Shown: positions 1-11,792, counted from the first letter of the stretch. The stretch: 64,000 nucleotides of DNA from Endothia cerciana (GCA_026119935.1 JALRMH010000047.1:229290-293289), one strand, 5' to 3'. A program made the numbers and translations. Notes: generated by a model not told the origin, from the sequence alone.

Positions 1-474
1 CGACTATTCCGCTCAAGAAGCGAAGGAAAAAGAGAAGGCGAAGGCAAAAGAGAAGGCGAAGGCGAAGACGAAGACGAGGACGAAGACGAAGACGAAGACG
101 AAGGCGAAGACGAAGGCGAAGGCAAAGGCGAAGGCAAAGTCGAGAACGAAATTCTCGAGAAGGTCGAGGAGCTTCACCCAAACATTGCAGATATCGATGC
201 TCAGTTCTCGTTCAAGAGACTCCGGATTGGCGAGACGCGCAAGTTTGTTCGATATGTATTGCCCCAAAAGCTACTTCCTTTAAGCGACTTAAACGGGGCA
301 TTACGTTGTAGAAGCGATCTGGTTGAGACATTGGAAGATAATGAAAGGCAGGAGCTTCATCTTTATAGAAGCTGGGTACCGATACCCTGCGTTACATTCG
401 AGGGTGCTCGACGGCTCGGTCAAACTTTTCCTATCTTGGGCGGCCTACTGCAAGACATCGAGGGTTTTGAGTAA
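1..474 (+). CDS. Partial protein with acidic Glu/Gly/Asp repeat, C-terminal part
   Basis: One frame is open from the window edge to a TAA at 472-474, so the 5' end lies outside. The first third is a hexanucleotide-type repeat coding for alternating Glu-Gly and Glu-Asp pairs. It is followed by about 110 residues of normal composition with LEKVEELHPNIADID and, near the end, LYRSWVPIPCVTFEGARRL. This tail reads like a folded domain, but I do not recognise the family. The reverse strand of the repeat gives a Phe-Ala run, which is a shadow. If the Starship reading is right this would be cargo. Confidence 0.4.
   Translation, partial: RLFRSRSEGKREGEGKREGEGEDEDEDEDEDEDEGEDEGEGKGEGKVENEILEKVEELHPNIADIDAQFSFKRLRIGETRKFVRYVLPQKLLPLSDLNGALRCRSDLVETLEDNERQELHLYRSWVPIPCVTFEGARRLGQTFPILGGLLQDIEGFE
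22..141 (+). repeat. Hexanucleotide GAAGRC-type coding repeat
   Basis: GAAGGC, GAAGAC and GGCAAA units follow one another in frame and encode the acidic low-complexity tract of the partial protein. Confidence 0.8.
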
Positions 475-3400
475 TCAGGATGGGTTTGCACGGAGAATTG
501 AAAACACAATACTTTCGACTTATGCTAAATAATGCACTTTCTACTTTGGGTTTTAAAGCAGTCAATCTGTTCACCCCTTATTGCTCACCTTAATGACTGG
601 AATGATCTTTATATATGATATATTCTCTTGTACTGCAGAAGTGCTAAAGTACTGAACAATCAGCATAAGTGAATATTCTTATAAATTGCATAGAGATCTA
701 TTTTGCTCGAGCTATCCACTTGCCGAAGCCTGCGGGTGCCAGAATCCTGCAGCTTTACCAGATTCAGCTAAAGGTTTTAGCTATATATTCGTAATGTCCT
801 CTTCTGCGCCTTCCAGATCAAGATGAAATACAGATCCTGTCACAATAAACAGTGCTGATTAGCCAATGAAAGGATAACAGTCCTCAGGTTATAAATCCAG
901 CTGTTGAGTTTATCCCCTTTCACTAGAACATATCGATAATCGCAATCACGCAGTGATCACGGTGGACATCTGATCTTCGTAATTGACACATTCGGGGAAG
1001 ACAATGCCAGCATACGTATTTGGCAGCTTGCCAGCCCCCAATGAGTACTGAACCGGTAAATCCAACTGCAAGCCGCAACCGATGGTCACAGTATACTCAA
1101 CTCTTGATTTCACACTTCTTTGTTGTACCATTGCAAGTAGTTTGCTTCGAATATGTTGCAGTGTCGACCTAAGCTAGTCACTGATAAATATTTCTTGAGT
1201 AATTGCTCACCATGTTTTCTTACTGAAAGAATTGCACAATCAGACCATTATGACTTGGTATGAACGATACAAAGCACCAAAACATGAAGGCCGAGTACGA
1301 AAAGGCGCTAGTCCTTGGCCTTCGAGGATCTAGACTTGAAGTAAGAAGGTAATTTTTGAACAGATTTTCTTACAGAAAACCTCCCCATTCTCCCACCTGT
1401 CAAGCCTATACAAAACATAAGAGTGGCAAACTTGTACTTTACAGATCTTGCAACATGCAATCGATTCAAACCATGGTGCTCTGCAAACACGACACTCCCA
1501 ACTAACCCCCACTTTCAGATATGCTGAATTCATGTTTGCAAGCTATCTCTACTGTTGCAAACTAGCTATATTAGTAAATTGGAGTCTGGTTATATCTACA
1601 GGACGGGCAAGGGAGTTAACGACATGGCCTTAAAGAACTACACTTCATTTTCTTGGTTTCCTTTTTCCCCCTGATGTTTTTCATTCCTGCTGTTATGGTG
1701 GCCAGTGGGGTGGCTCTCGGGATGGAGAATGAAGTGGGTCCTGAGCCAAGAGCACCACCAGCTCCTTTATTGATTTCTTTTTTGTTTCATTATATATGTA
1801 AATGCTATCGTTTTCCTATCTTTGAGATAAAGTATAAAAATGTGGTGCTGCCTTCTAATTAGAGCATGTAAGGACCCTGGAAAGCCTTAGCGAAAAGCAT
1901 ACTTCTGTACTGCACTGTTATTGCCACAGAAATAATACAAGTCGCCTATAACAGTCCTGTTTACCCTTATTTTTTTATATTTTTTTTATAGAATCTGGTC
2001 AGAGAATGCTGGAGGGTGATCGGAGCATCTCGTTCAACTTCAAATGCGACGAAACGAGCGGCGAACGGTGGCTAGAAGTGAAACTTCAAATTATTTCGAT
2101 TCATGCTGAGGGCGAATGCATCATGAAAATTCTCGTCTATACCTTAAAGAAGAAGATAGGTCCCTTACTCGGCCAGGCATTCAGAAGGAACTAACTGTAC
2201 ATTTCGCACACTTGTAGAGACAGATTCCTTCCCCTAAGACCAAATAGACCAGATGCGTATGCCCGCCAAGACTACCCTAAGACAGGTAAGAAGCCCTTGT
2301 GCCTCTGGCGTAGAGTAATCAGTGGTTGACCGCGGGCTCTTTGTTCCTCTTCCAAATTTCTAATCCACAATCACTTCTTTCATCACTTGTCTCCTTCCGT
2401 TTCCATTCAAGACACTGAATCGCTCCAGCAGCTTTTCGTTATTGCGCAGACCAATGATCGCCTCCTCTTGCTGCTTACTCTTCTCGTGCAAGCTGGTGTT
2501 TCTTAGGGAATAGTATGCAGACAGGAAAATGTCTAAGAGCTATGCCCATTCACATCTTATGCTCCTCCACTGACACCCCTGCCCAAGAAGGCACTTAGTA
2601 GAAAGCTTGTGCTCCTTCAATGACACCCTGCCAAAAAAAAAAAGAAGAAAAAAAAAAGGAGAAAAGATAACATAAGAGGGTTCAAACTGCCCATGTCTTG
2701 CTGCTTTCTATCAGTACTTTATGATCTTCATGTTTAGCGAAGTTATTTGAACATATGTTTTTATCTGTTTAATAATTATTAATCACAGTTGCTTTGTCTT
2801 TATACTCAGAATTGATTATAGATGAAAATCTGCGCCAGATAGCTCTTTCTGCTATTACAGCTGCCCCTACCATAACAGCTGCCCCGACCATGACAGCTGC
2901 CCTAACCTCTATAGCTGCACCTACTTAGCAGAAATTGGTAAAGACACATAAGGATGCAGAGACAATTGTCGAAGCATATATCACCAGGAAGCTTAAGTGG
3001 GCTCAAAGAGACAAGCATCAACACTTCATTTGCAGTGGCACAGTGCTTGTTTTCCCCGACTTCTTCACGTGGAGAGATCGTCGAAAGTGGGATCAAAATA
3101 GGAAAGAGACCTTCTTCAATACCTACCGAGAAGTAGAAGAAACCCGGGGGGAGCTTCTTGTCCAAGAAGGCGGGCTGATCAAGAAAACGATGCGTCTCGA
3201 CTTGGAGAGTACTATTTTCAAACTTGTCAGCTACTAATTATACCACCGAAGATGAGAATATGTTGAAAACGAATGTTTATTGAAGCTTAATCTTCCTATT
3301 CTATGCACTGACGAGGGTCGTACATGGCCTCTTTTATCCTCAACTAGGCACTGAGGGCCTGACTCGCCTTGAGAGATATCTGAATCAGTTCTTCCTCAAG

Positions 3401-3610
3401 GCGGCTGGATAGCGTCGTCGGCGTGGCCGGCCTGGCCGAGGGACGGCCGGAGCGGTGGCTTACATCCAACAGAATAACAACAGCCTGCTCCGCCCCTGCC
3501 AAGAACTGACCTTTAGGACAATCGAGAGCCGGCCTGGTCTTCATGCCAAACGCCTGACGCATGTGAATTGGACCTCTGAGATAAAAGATACAAAGCCTCG
3601 AGGCAATACT
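475..3610. other. Intergenic, no supported gene
   Basis: This is mostly AT-rich sequence with scattered short frames that lack good start codons. An A-rich tract lies at 2639-2658. From 2938 to 3237 there is a 100-codon open stretch without an ATG start, just downstream of a short in-frame minisatellite. It could be the last exon of a decayed gene, but I see no recognisable domain. Confidence 0.5.
2857..2928 (+). repeat. 18-bp minisatellite, four copies
   Basis: Four adjoining 18-bp units begin with ACAGCTGCCC or a close variant. In frame they encode Thr-Ala-Ala-Pro-Thr-Ile/Met style repeats. The last unit ends in TAG. Confidence 0.8.
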
Positions 3611-3947
3611 ATGTCTTGTTCGGCTTTTAGCGAGTTTGCAAAGCCAGAGGAGAACTGGACTAAAATCTCAGATCGTCAGGAGAGACGCCGGCTGCAAAGC
3701 ATAATATCTGACCGCAAGAAACGTAAGGAGCCTTCTAATCTTTTCCTACCCCAAAAATTCTCTTCAAGCTTATAACCTTTAGGCTGGATGAAAGGCAAAG
3801 GGTCTCCGCGTAAAGCTATATCTTTTAGTGAGCTTAGTCAGTTTGCAAAGCCAGAGGAGGATTTTACTGAGGTCTCAAATCCTCGGGAGAGACGCCGGCT
3901 ACGGAACATGCTAATTGGCCGCAAAACCGTAAGAAACCTTCCAGTCT

Positions 3948-3983
<36 letters not shown>

Positions 3984-4384
3984 CACACACCCAAAAATAA
4001 TAAATTGTTAACTTTCAAGTAGCTAATATTTCGTGATCTTTAGGCTATTACAAATAGCATCAGATCAGCCAATACCAGTACCAGAGCCACCAGTCCTCTC
4101 CACATATATCAGCCCCACCTCATATGTTGCCCGACTACCAAACAAGATCAGAGGTTCCCAACATTCAAGAGAGCTCTCACAATAGCAACCAGGCATCTTA
4201 TGAGAACATCTCGGGCAACAACATATCATATCCACAACACTCTGACCATATTATTATTAATGAAGTGGAATACAAACGCAATAGGAATAGTCCCTTTGCT
4301 GGTATACTTGCGTCTAAAGGCGCCTTGATTGAGATTGATGGCGAGGATTATGTCCAATACTGTATCATAGGTAAATCGGTTTGA
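3611..4384 (+). CDS. bZIP-like protein with duplicated basic-region motif
   Basis: The best model has three exons: 3611-3722, 3783-3928 and about 4058-4384. Exons 1 and 2 each encode a FAKPEExxT..S...ERRRL motif followed by a basic stretch, with an intron at the equivalent place after it. Fungal bZIP proteins carry a close match (KPxEDWTKISDxxERRRxQNRIAQRxYRKK), so the exon appears to have been duplicated. Both copies have lost most of the NxxAQxxxR DNA-contact pattern. Exon 3 is Gln/Ser-rich and ends with an IEIDGEDYVQY segment. The 60-bp intron 1 is canonical and in phase. The acceptor of intron 2 (AG at 4056-4057 or 4062-4063) is my choice because it keeps the frame. DNA binding is doubtful. 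Confidence 0.45.
3953..3990 (+). repeat. CT then CA microsatellite inside intron 2
   Basis: About fourteen CT units run into a short CA run, inside the predicted second intron of the bZIP-like gene. Confidence 0.85.
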
Positions 4385-4647
4385 AACAGGCTGCTATCAA
4401 GTAACCAAGTTGCGAATAAAATCCAGTAAGCAAAGTGGATAGGAATAGAGAACTTAGATACTAAGAAGATAGAAACCTATTCTACTGGGCTTAATAGATA
4501 CAAACAGTAGTTAGATACTCTTCCTTTACTGCAAAAAGGCGAAGTTTTCACAAGATAAATTCAAAAATGTTTGAGAGCTGCTCTGAAACAAAATAATTTC
4601 TGCTTGCTTCTTGGTCTACATAAGGAAATAATCCGTGCTATAGATCG

Positions 4648-5450
4648 TTACTTGCTTTGTGTTTCTTGAGGCTGCTTCGGATTCGGGGGGCAGTCTGTGC
4701 CAATGCAGCACGTAATCTCCCCGCTCTGACACTGTCCCCAGCTAGTAGCCCCATCATCATGAGGGAATGTGTAGGCAGCCCCCTGGCAGGGTGCAAAGAA
4801 TGGTACCGCGGCAGTCGCATCTGAGTACGGCCGAAGAGGGTTTACACAGGCGCCATCATTATCCTCGGGACAGGCGGTCATATTCCACAGTGGAAGGTTG
4901 CATCCAGTTACGACAAGACCCGAGCATGCACAGGTGATAGCGCTGGTGAAGCCATTGCTATGAATAGTTAGAAAGTTAACGGCCTAGTAGCGGCCAGAGG
5001 AGCAGTAACGCACACGTAGGAAACATCAATAGCAGCTATGGCTATGCTATACCCATCTGAAACGACGAAAGAGGCCTCGATTAAAGAGCTATCTGTCATA
5101 GGAACAGGCTTAGATTCATCTGCTGAAACGTTAGAGATAGCTATATTGCCTGCCCAGGCGGTCGGGACAGCCATAACTCCTGTCCCGCCGCTGGCGATAG
5201 TGCTGGGTCCATTATCGCCCCAGATTGGGGTCGGAACACCAACGTTCGATGCATGAGAGGTACTAATCGGCCCGTCACAGCTATTAATAATAAAAATTGT
5301 TAAATGTTCTGGAGCTGGGTTCACAAGGCGCTTGAGCGGGGCAGTTGGCATTGACTTAGCAGGGGCGGGGCTCTGGTCCATGGTTGTGAGGAGAGCTCCC
5401 GCCATCAACATGAAAGTCCAAGCACAGAAAAGCTCGATCCTCAGTAGCAT
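4648..5450 (-). CDS. Secreted cysteine-rich thaumatin/BYS1-like protein
   Basis: Two exons (5450-5014 and 4957-4648) join in phase across a 56-bp intron (GTGCGT donor, AG acceptor) to give 248 residues. The first 22 or so residues form a hydrophobic signal peptide starting MLLRIELF. The mature part has LTIFIINSCDGPI, then NPAP and PTPIWGDNGPST segments, and in exon 2 a series of cysteines including CACSG, GCNLPLWN, PFFAPCQGAAYTFP and CQSGEITCCIG. Such a pattern is seen in small secreted thaumatin- or osmotin-like and BYS1-like fungal proteins; which of these is uncertain. It would act outside the cell or at the wall. It shares a promoter region with the divergent gene at 5881. Confidence 0.7.
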
Positions 5451-5690
5451 GTTAATATAAGGGATCCGCAGATAAAAAATTGTCTCTGTTCTCTTAATGG
5501 GTATATGAATGAGGGTGGTCTGCTAACTAGAGTTTATAAATTCCTGCTGACTTTTGTCAAATAAAAGTATGTCTCTGAGCCGGTTGGCACGGATTGCTAG
5601 AATATAATATATTCAAATAGTTCTGGGCCATAATGGGCGAGGCCAGACTCTGGAGCCGTCGCTGCCTTCCGGGTTAAGAGCTCCGAACCG

Positions 5691-5710
5691 TAGTCCCGGA
5701 TTCCGGGCCT
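5691..5710. promoter_or_regulatory. CGG-type palindrome in divergent promoter
   Basis: CCCGGATTCCGGG is a perfect palindrome with 6-bp arms around one base. It lies between the secreted-protein gene (240 bp away) and the 5881 gene (170 bp away). CGG inverted repeats are typical Zn2Cys6 factor sites; that function is inferred. Confidence 0.45.
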
Positions 5711-5880
5711 CGCCCTCTGATCCCAGTTTCTGTCGACGCTGTCAATCTTTAAATGCTTATCCTTGAAACCCTAAGTAATTAATATAAATACTTGCTCCCA
5801 TTAATCATCTATAATACTCATAACTACATTTTATTCTATATTTCCTGTTTCTTTTTACAAGCTTCAAGATCTTTGACAAC

Positions 5881-6168
5881 ATGAATAAATGGTTCTCCTT
5901 ACGTCTCAGATTGCTCGAGTACAAAGCGGAACGTCTAGCTTTGAAACACCCAGACACAAAGATCAACATCTTTGTCGAAGGCGGGGGAAAAGTCTATAAA
6001 CTCCGAATCAACATGGATTGTCCGGTCGAAGATTTTCCCGAGGAGCTGTCCGAGAAGCAGCCGCTTCTTGAAAACATTCAGTATATCAGCAGTCCAGATT
6101 TTCAAGAGGTTCTTCTGGAGCATAAAGCCAGCCAGTTAGCTCTACCTACTAAGGTTAATAATTTTTAG
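5881..6168 (+). CDS. Hypothetical 95-residue protein, possibly first exon of a longer gene
   Basis: An ATG in good context opens a 95-codon frame rich in Leu, Glu and Lys (MNKWFSLRLRLLEYKAERLA at the start). The phrase EYKAERLALKHP recurs in weakened form near the end as EHKASQLALP. A donor-like GTAAGT just at the stop and a CAG near 6220 suggest a second exon in the open stretch 6241-6498, but the junction would create a stop. I do not recognise the family. Confidence 0.35.
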   Translation: MNKWFSLRLRLLEYKAERLALKHPDTKINIFVEGGGKVYKLRINMDCPVEDFPEELSEKQPLLENIQYISSPDFQEVLLEHKASQLALPTKVNNF

Positions 6169-7067
6169 TAAGTCCTTTGCTTTCTACAACATCTAGAGCT
6201 TGTTTAATTTGCATACAGACTATAGAGCCTTGTCTCTTCATTGTTCACTCAACAGTGGATATCAGAAATCGAGACTTGCGATCGTTTTGAATTATACAAG
6301 CAGCTGGATGCTGCTATCTCCAACCTTTTTGGCCAGTTATTTCACACAATGAGACTCTTTGTTTCGCATATAGCTCTCATGCTACCAATTCCTCAAACAC
6401 TTTCTAGAGATAGTTATTTTTCAAACCCCAGAGTGCAAACTATAAGAGGGACATGTATTCTCTCAAGACCCCAGCAAGCTGACCCCTGTGATACATAATA
6501 ATTTTGTTTGCAATAGTTACTCAGCATATTTGTAAATCAATACGCAAACAATATTCTAAGAAGTCAATTGAACCAAGATTACTATTGCTTACAAGTGCCA
6601 CCTAAAATTGAATAAGTAATATAAGAAGAAGTTTCCTTTTTAAGGATGTAAACAGGGCAGGACAGCTGACAAGTTTACATTGCTGCGAGTGAGCTGCTTC
6701 AATCTCATTTTGCAGAAGCTGTAAGCTATATGCAATTGTCTTGAAACATAGCTCGCTATAGGCACTGGGACATAAGTGCTAAATTGATTAAACACACAGA
6801 TGCGTTGGGTGATAGTTAGATGTCTATTAAGTTCTTTCAAATATTAAAGCTTAATTAGAAGCACAAGCCAACCTGCGCGAGAAGCTTACTAGTATTCTTG
6901 TAAAACTTAGTTTCCTGCCATCTACTCATTTCTTAGTTTTGATAGTTTAGTACTCAATCCAAGCTGTTATCAAGAGCATTATTGTAATTTGATATCACTA
7001 TTCAAAAACCCCTGGTGAAACATTAATAGCACTAATACTATTTTATATTATCCTAATCCCTCTTTTG
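6169..7067. other. Intergenic, AT-rich
   Basis: Apart from the possible extra exon at 6241-6498, I see only short AT-rich frames and no repeat. Confidence 0.5.
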
Positions 7068-9065
7068 CTATGCTTTGTATGGAGTGTGACATACAAGCGT
7101 GCCAGCGGAAGAAGAGAGACTTACTTCATCCCACTCCTCGCTCTCTTCTAGGCGAGTTATTGGTAGCTTATCTCTTCCTTGCTTCTCTTCTGGGCGAGTT
7201 GTTAATAGTTTATCTTTTCTTTGCTCCTCTTCTGAGCGAATTGTCAGTGACTTGTCTTTTCCCTCCTTCAAATACATGCTATCAGTAATGTTAAAACTAT
7301 CCTTTCCCTTCTCCGAGTCGGCATCATTCATAGTGTGAGATGATCCAGTACTGGGTCGGTATTGTGCTTCGACGAATTCAATAGGTTGAGAAGCTCTACG
7401 ATCGATAACAGCTCCCCGAACATAGGCAGAGAAATCGGGATCACCGCAGGCTATGAAGACTGTCAATGATATCCAGCCCCTAGGGAAAGGAAACTTGCCT
7501 CCGACTATACTTTTCCCTGACATGGCATCCATCATAGGTGGAAATAGAACATTCCACTCATGCTGATAAAAGCATAACCAATAATCATCTTCATTGAATA
7601 CCGCCGTCTCCTTCTTCTCAGTCGGATAAATGCACCAAACCACGAAAAGTGTCCTTCAGTGTTAGTATGTCAACTCGAGATAGCGGTGTCCATGTGCTTA
7701 CATGATCAGCATCTAATTTCTGTAAACGTTTCAAATAAGGAGCCGCCCATTTGCCTTGTGAATTTTTCTCCAAGCTCCAAAAGATATTGACCCTGCGGAG
7801 CGCCTTATTATCTCGCCGCTGTTCCCAAAGCGCCCGAGCGATAGAGAGGATACCTATAATCCCAGCTCCATGAGCTACAAGCATCACGCTTTGAAAGTAA
7901 TTCAGATTCAAATTTTGTCCGTACGGACCGTCTATAAGCATCTTTGTATTCGTTTCGAATTGAAGTGATTTGAGAGGGCGGCTGTGCGAGACCAGAAAGG
8001 TCAGTTGTGTACTGCCCTCTGGCTTAACGCCAGGCTCATACTATAGCACTATCATTGGATAACTTGAAAATAGGTTATAGTGACGCAATAATCCTGGCGG
8101 GAAGATATAGAAATAACTTCCTGGGAAATGGTGGAAATGTCGGTCACACGATATAGTGATTCTCGAAACTTCAGAATCACTAGACTCAGCGATTATAGTC
8201 GCTCTAGCAGCATAAAACATAAGTCTTAGAGATATATAAGCAGTTGTTAATATCCAAATTCCACCAGATACGAAAAGGATTATCATAGATTGCTGAATAC
8301 TCTGGGCAATGACGTGCCAAGTGGTGGCTCCAAGCGTGACAATAGCGAGAACAAGGTGTATCTTTGCAAAGCTTCGGAAGAAATATCGACGCGTACGATA
8401 AAAGGAGGTGAAAAGAAGAAGGATAGTCCTCCGAATGCCTGTTTAGTCAGCTTTGCGGTTTTCTGTTTTTTAACAAAAAGAAAAGACGGCAAATGACTTA
8501 CAATATAGCCTGATATAGTAGCCTGATTTACCCGCGACCGCCTGAAAGATAGCACAGCATGTATGATACCCTCTATTACTACGACTCTCCCGATGAAATG
8601 GTGGAAAATATAATATGTGGATAGTGGAATTCCGATAAAGTCCGCGAGAGGGTTAGTATGGCTCCCAAGGAATAATGGCATTGCATTGATAACTGCTAAT
8701 CTTGCTGCTATAGATCCGATGTTAGCTTTTTCGAGGATAATCATCGTAACATTTGCCCCAAAATATAAGACAAGAATGATGCATTCTAATCGAGTAATAC
8801 TCATCCAGTACTTTCTTGGCAAGAGAAGGGGGTACTGAATATTGCGGGCGAATAGAGCAGTTCCAGGGATTATGGAGAGTAAGAGCAGCGGCAGGAGGCC
8901 AATGACTGATGGCAAGAACGAATTGAAAAATAAGTGACAAGCATGATATGGACTAAAGTGATAATATGCCAAACGCCAGGTAAGATACCGTGAACATTTT
9001 GTTATAGGATAGAAGAGGATAAAAACAACAAGAACTGTTACAGTGTATATCAGAGTAAGATCCAT
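7068..9065 (-). pseudogene. Ferric reductase (FRE-type), probably inactivated
   Basis: Three blocks on one strand spell a ferric reductase transmembrane protein. The first (from ATG 9065) has several membrane helices and the haem-ligand context STYYIFHHFIGRVVVIEGIIH. The second (8470-8041) continues with SFAKIHLVLAIVTLGATTWHVIAQS and the FAD-domain entry HHFPGSYFYIFPP. The third (after 8041) has MLIDGPYGQNLN and VMLVAHGAGIIGI (FAD/NAD region), ending near VWCIYPTEK. An in-frame TAG at 8043-8041 sits where relatives have Trp, explicable by one C-to-T change at CpA. The two intron junctions (about 8502-8430 and 7700-7652) do not keep phase. Ferric reductases are common Starship cargo. Confidence 0.75.
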
Positions 9066-9217
9066 TGTATTCCGAGCAGTTTATAAAACAAGTACATAAA
9101 AAATCAGAACAGAAAATTTCTTTATTTATGCGCTCTTTTTGGAGACTATTACAATATAGAGGACATAGTTTCTGTGTTCCCGGCTCCCCGTTGCCTGTCC
9201 CAGAGGATCGGCCTCAC

Positions 9218-9238
9218 AGCCGGATTCCCGGTTCCTAG
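9218..9238. promoter_or_regulatory. CGG-type palindrome between FRE and the coiled-coil gene
   Basis: AGCCGGATTCCCGGTTCC lies in a GC-rich patch (about 9175-9290, which also has two more TTCCCGG stretches) inside an AT-rich divergent promoter, 150 bp from the ferric reductase start and 230 bp from the 9463 start. Confidence 0.4.
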
Positions 9239-9462
9239 TCTTACTTGCTTGTATTCAGAGAACATCCTAATAACGGGTTCCCGGTAGAAGAGGAAGTTTC
9301 CTAAACTTTTAAGCCAAAGATCTATTTAACTATCGGACGCCCTGCCGAGGTATCAAGACGCTGCAATGTAGCATTATTGCATAGATTCTGAAATTTTCTA
9401 TACTGAAGTACAATACTTGAAGTTACATTGTCCACTCTTGACCAACTCAGCAATCTACAAGA

Positions 9463-10989
9463 ATGGCAAGTGAAAACGGTACTTTGCTAGCTCGCCAGGT
9501 GCGGCGCTATATCGAAAAGAATCCAGACTCAAAATCCCTAGAAAATGTAGAAGAATATGCAAAAGAAGCTATCTTAAAATTAGGGAATCCGGATTATTAT
9601 GCTGATGAATCAGAGAAGACTGTACCGATCCCTTTAGAATTCAGAAGTAAACGATCATTCGAGGCTCAGTATAAAAAGCTTCAGGGACAGTATCCATTGC
9701 TACCAAATCTGAGAGAGAACAATAAAGAACTGGAAAAAAGGAAAGAGAAAGAGGAGCGAGATCAAAGGGAGAAGGAGGAGCGAGATAAAAAGGAGAAGGA
9801 GGAGCGGGACAAGAGGGAGAAGGAGGAGCGAGATAAAAATGAGAAGGAGGAGCGGGACAGGAGAGAGAAGGAGGAGCGGGATATGGGAGACAAGGAAAAC
9901 AACCAAGACAACTTATTGGACCATCTTAAGAAGCTGCCTACCCAGCAACTTCAAGATCTTCTGGAAAAATTGGGTTTTGAACCCCAGGAGAACAGAAACG
10001 CCAGGGAGGGCAGCCACAGCACTAATGGCAGCTGGAATACTAAGGAGTTCAATATCTCCAATCAACCTTCTGAACCCTGGCCAAAACTCAGAGAAACATT
10101 CGGCCAAGACAGAGATTATTGGCTAAGTGCTCTATCGAGGGCATGCGAAGACAACGACTGCGACTTTGCTGGCGTTAAATTTTATCTTGAATACCTTCTG
10201 AGACAAAGCATTGGCCCGATTGACATCGACTACTTGGGTGATCGTGGTATAGACTTCATCGACGAGTCTCCTCGATCTCTGGAAGAGTTCCTTAAAGAAC
10301 TCAGTATAAAAGATGCTCAGCTCAAACGCGCCTATGACGCATATTACTCACCACGATCAATATTGGTAGAGAAAAGAACGCCATGGGCTAGAAACCCACA
10401 AGTGTACCGAGATCGAATTTGTGAGGGCTTGGAGCCAGATAAGGACGGCTGGGATCAGATCACGCTCATGCGTGATCCCGATACGAATGAAAAGAATGTC
10501 GAAGGAAGAATCACTGCGTCTGTCGCCGGATATTTGGATGTCTGCCTCGAGAGTCTACGTCAAAACAAGGAGGAAAGGCACTATCTAGCATTGAGATCAG
10601 ACTATATCAAAGAAGCAATGCGTTTCGAGGAGAGCAATAGGGGTAGCCGGCTGACGATAAAAGCAGCACCAAAGGAAAGCTTGAAAGGTCGTCGGAAGTC
10701 AGATATAAAAATTCTGAACTACTCCTGTGCCTACCAGTGGGACCGATATACTAACCCGAGAATATATTTTATTGGCATCGATAAAACGAAGAAGAAGTGC
10801 CTTAAAGCCTGGGCTCGGACTACATTTTGTGGATCGCATGCATTTAGAAGCGCATTCGGTGATCTTAATGAGCAAAGGAAAGCCTGCGGTCAGAAGGAAA
10901 TCACTACAATAAGCAGAGGATATAGACTGAGGCCGAGCCCCGATGCCGTTTCTAACTCTGACTCGAACTCTGACTTCGACTCTGACTGA
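9463..10989 (+). CDS. 508-residue protein with Lys/Glu coiled coil
   Basis: A single uninterrupted exon from an ATG (AGAATGGCA) gives 508 residues. Residues 1-85 form a helical N-terminal domain. Residues about 87-145 are a charged coiled coil containing six perfect-length 8-residue repeats of EKEERDxx. Then come LLDHLKKLPTQQLQDLLEKLG and a C-terminal domain of about 300 residues with YWLSALSRACEDNDCDF, RTPWARNPQVYRDRI and FIGIDKTKKKC. The protein ends in a Ser/Asp tail (SNSDSNSDFDSD). I do not recognise the family. A decayed reading frame with the same tail occurs at 36371-36570, outside the putative element. Confidence 0.75.
   Translation: MASENGTLLARQVRRYIEKNPDSKSLENVEEYAKEAILKLGNPDYYADESEKTVPIPLEFRSKRSFEAQYKKLQGQYPLLPNLRENNKELEKRKEKEERDQREKEERDKKEKEERDKREKEERDKNEKEERDRREKEERDMGDKENNQDNLLDHLKKLPTQQLQDLLEKLGFEPQENRNAREGSHSTNGSWNTKEFNISNQPSEPWPKLRETFGQDRDYWLSALSRACEDNDCDFAGVKFYLEYLLRQSIGPIDIDYLGDRGIDFIDESPRSLEEFLKELSIKDAQLKRAYDAYYSPRSILVEKRTPWARNPQVYRDRICEGLEPDKDGWDQITLMRDPDTNEKNVEGRITASVAGYLDVCLESLRQNKEERHYLALRSDYIKEAMRFEESNRGSRLTIKAAPKESLKGRRKSDIKILNYSCAYQWDRYTNPRIYFIGIDKTKKKCLKAWARTTFCGSHAFRSAFGDLNEQRKACGQKEITTISRGYRLRPSPDAVSNSDSNSDFDSD
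9745..9888 (+). repeat. 24-bp coding minisatellite, six copies
   Basis: Six units of GAGAAGGAGGAGCGAGAT plus a variable 6-bp end keep the frame and encode EKEERDxx. Confidence 0.9.
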
Positions 10990-11792
10990 TAGGTAATAGA
11001 TAGGCAGACCGGATCAAAGTGGCGAAGAGGGCTTTGCGCCATTTTTCGTGCTATTTTTCTCTTTCTTCTTCATTTTAACTTTTGTTTTTGGTTATGTATA
11101 AGCATGTATAGATATTTAACAACAGACTGAAAGCAGTATGAAGAACTGGTACATCTACAGGCAGGGCCTGTTGACCATTTTTATATGAATACAGTCTTTA
11201 CCCAGCTAGCATAGTCCGAACAAAGGATGTAATTCTTGCACCGAATATTCTCAGGCACTGTTCTTCTTCCAGTTTATCTCCCACAGCTGAGCTGACTGCG
11301 AAAAAGGACAGAGGCTGTCAAGGCGGGGGTACTATGATGATAATAATTCTATTACATCAGGTGCGGTTGATCCGATAGATGCACCTTGTCCTGGCTGAAT
11401 CTATTGACTGAGGCTAGACCCTCCACAGTGAGAGCAGTGCTAGCTTAATGAGAGCATTCCACTTCTCTAGAGAACCGAAATGTACTTTAAGGGGAGGCTT
11501 ACTAATATGGCCGTGTGAGTTGGTTCCTAGTCATGCTTCCTTTATTCAGTTTTTATCTTCTTATTGTGTTGTAGAGTGATCTTGAAGCTTCAGCATCAGA
11601 TTATCGACATTAATCTAACAAGTTATTCCAGCTGGACAGAACAAAGATATTGCTGCTATAGCATTCCAGGACTATGTTGAGAGCTATCGGAACTATTATC
11701 TGGTTTAGAGTCTGCGACTGAGCTGCTTGAAAACTAAACTAGTCTGTAGATAACCTTTCGCTAGCCGATCCATATAATCTCTATTGTAGTTT
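10990..11792. other. Intergenic with partial palindrome at 11455-11485
   Basis: No gene is visible. A TTCTCTAGAGAACCGAAATG segment at about 11463-11482 recurs near 36120. Confidence 0.5.

Noticed and set aside
13..267. Minus-strand frame with alternating Phe-Ala/Phe-Val
   Set aside because: It is the reverse shadow of the acidic hexanucleotide repeat read on the plus strand.
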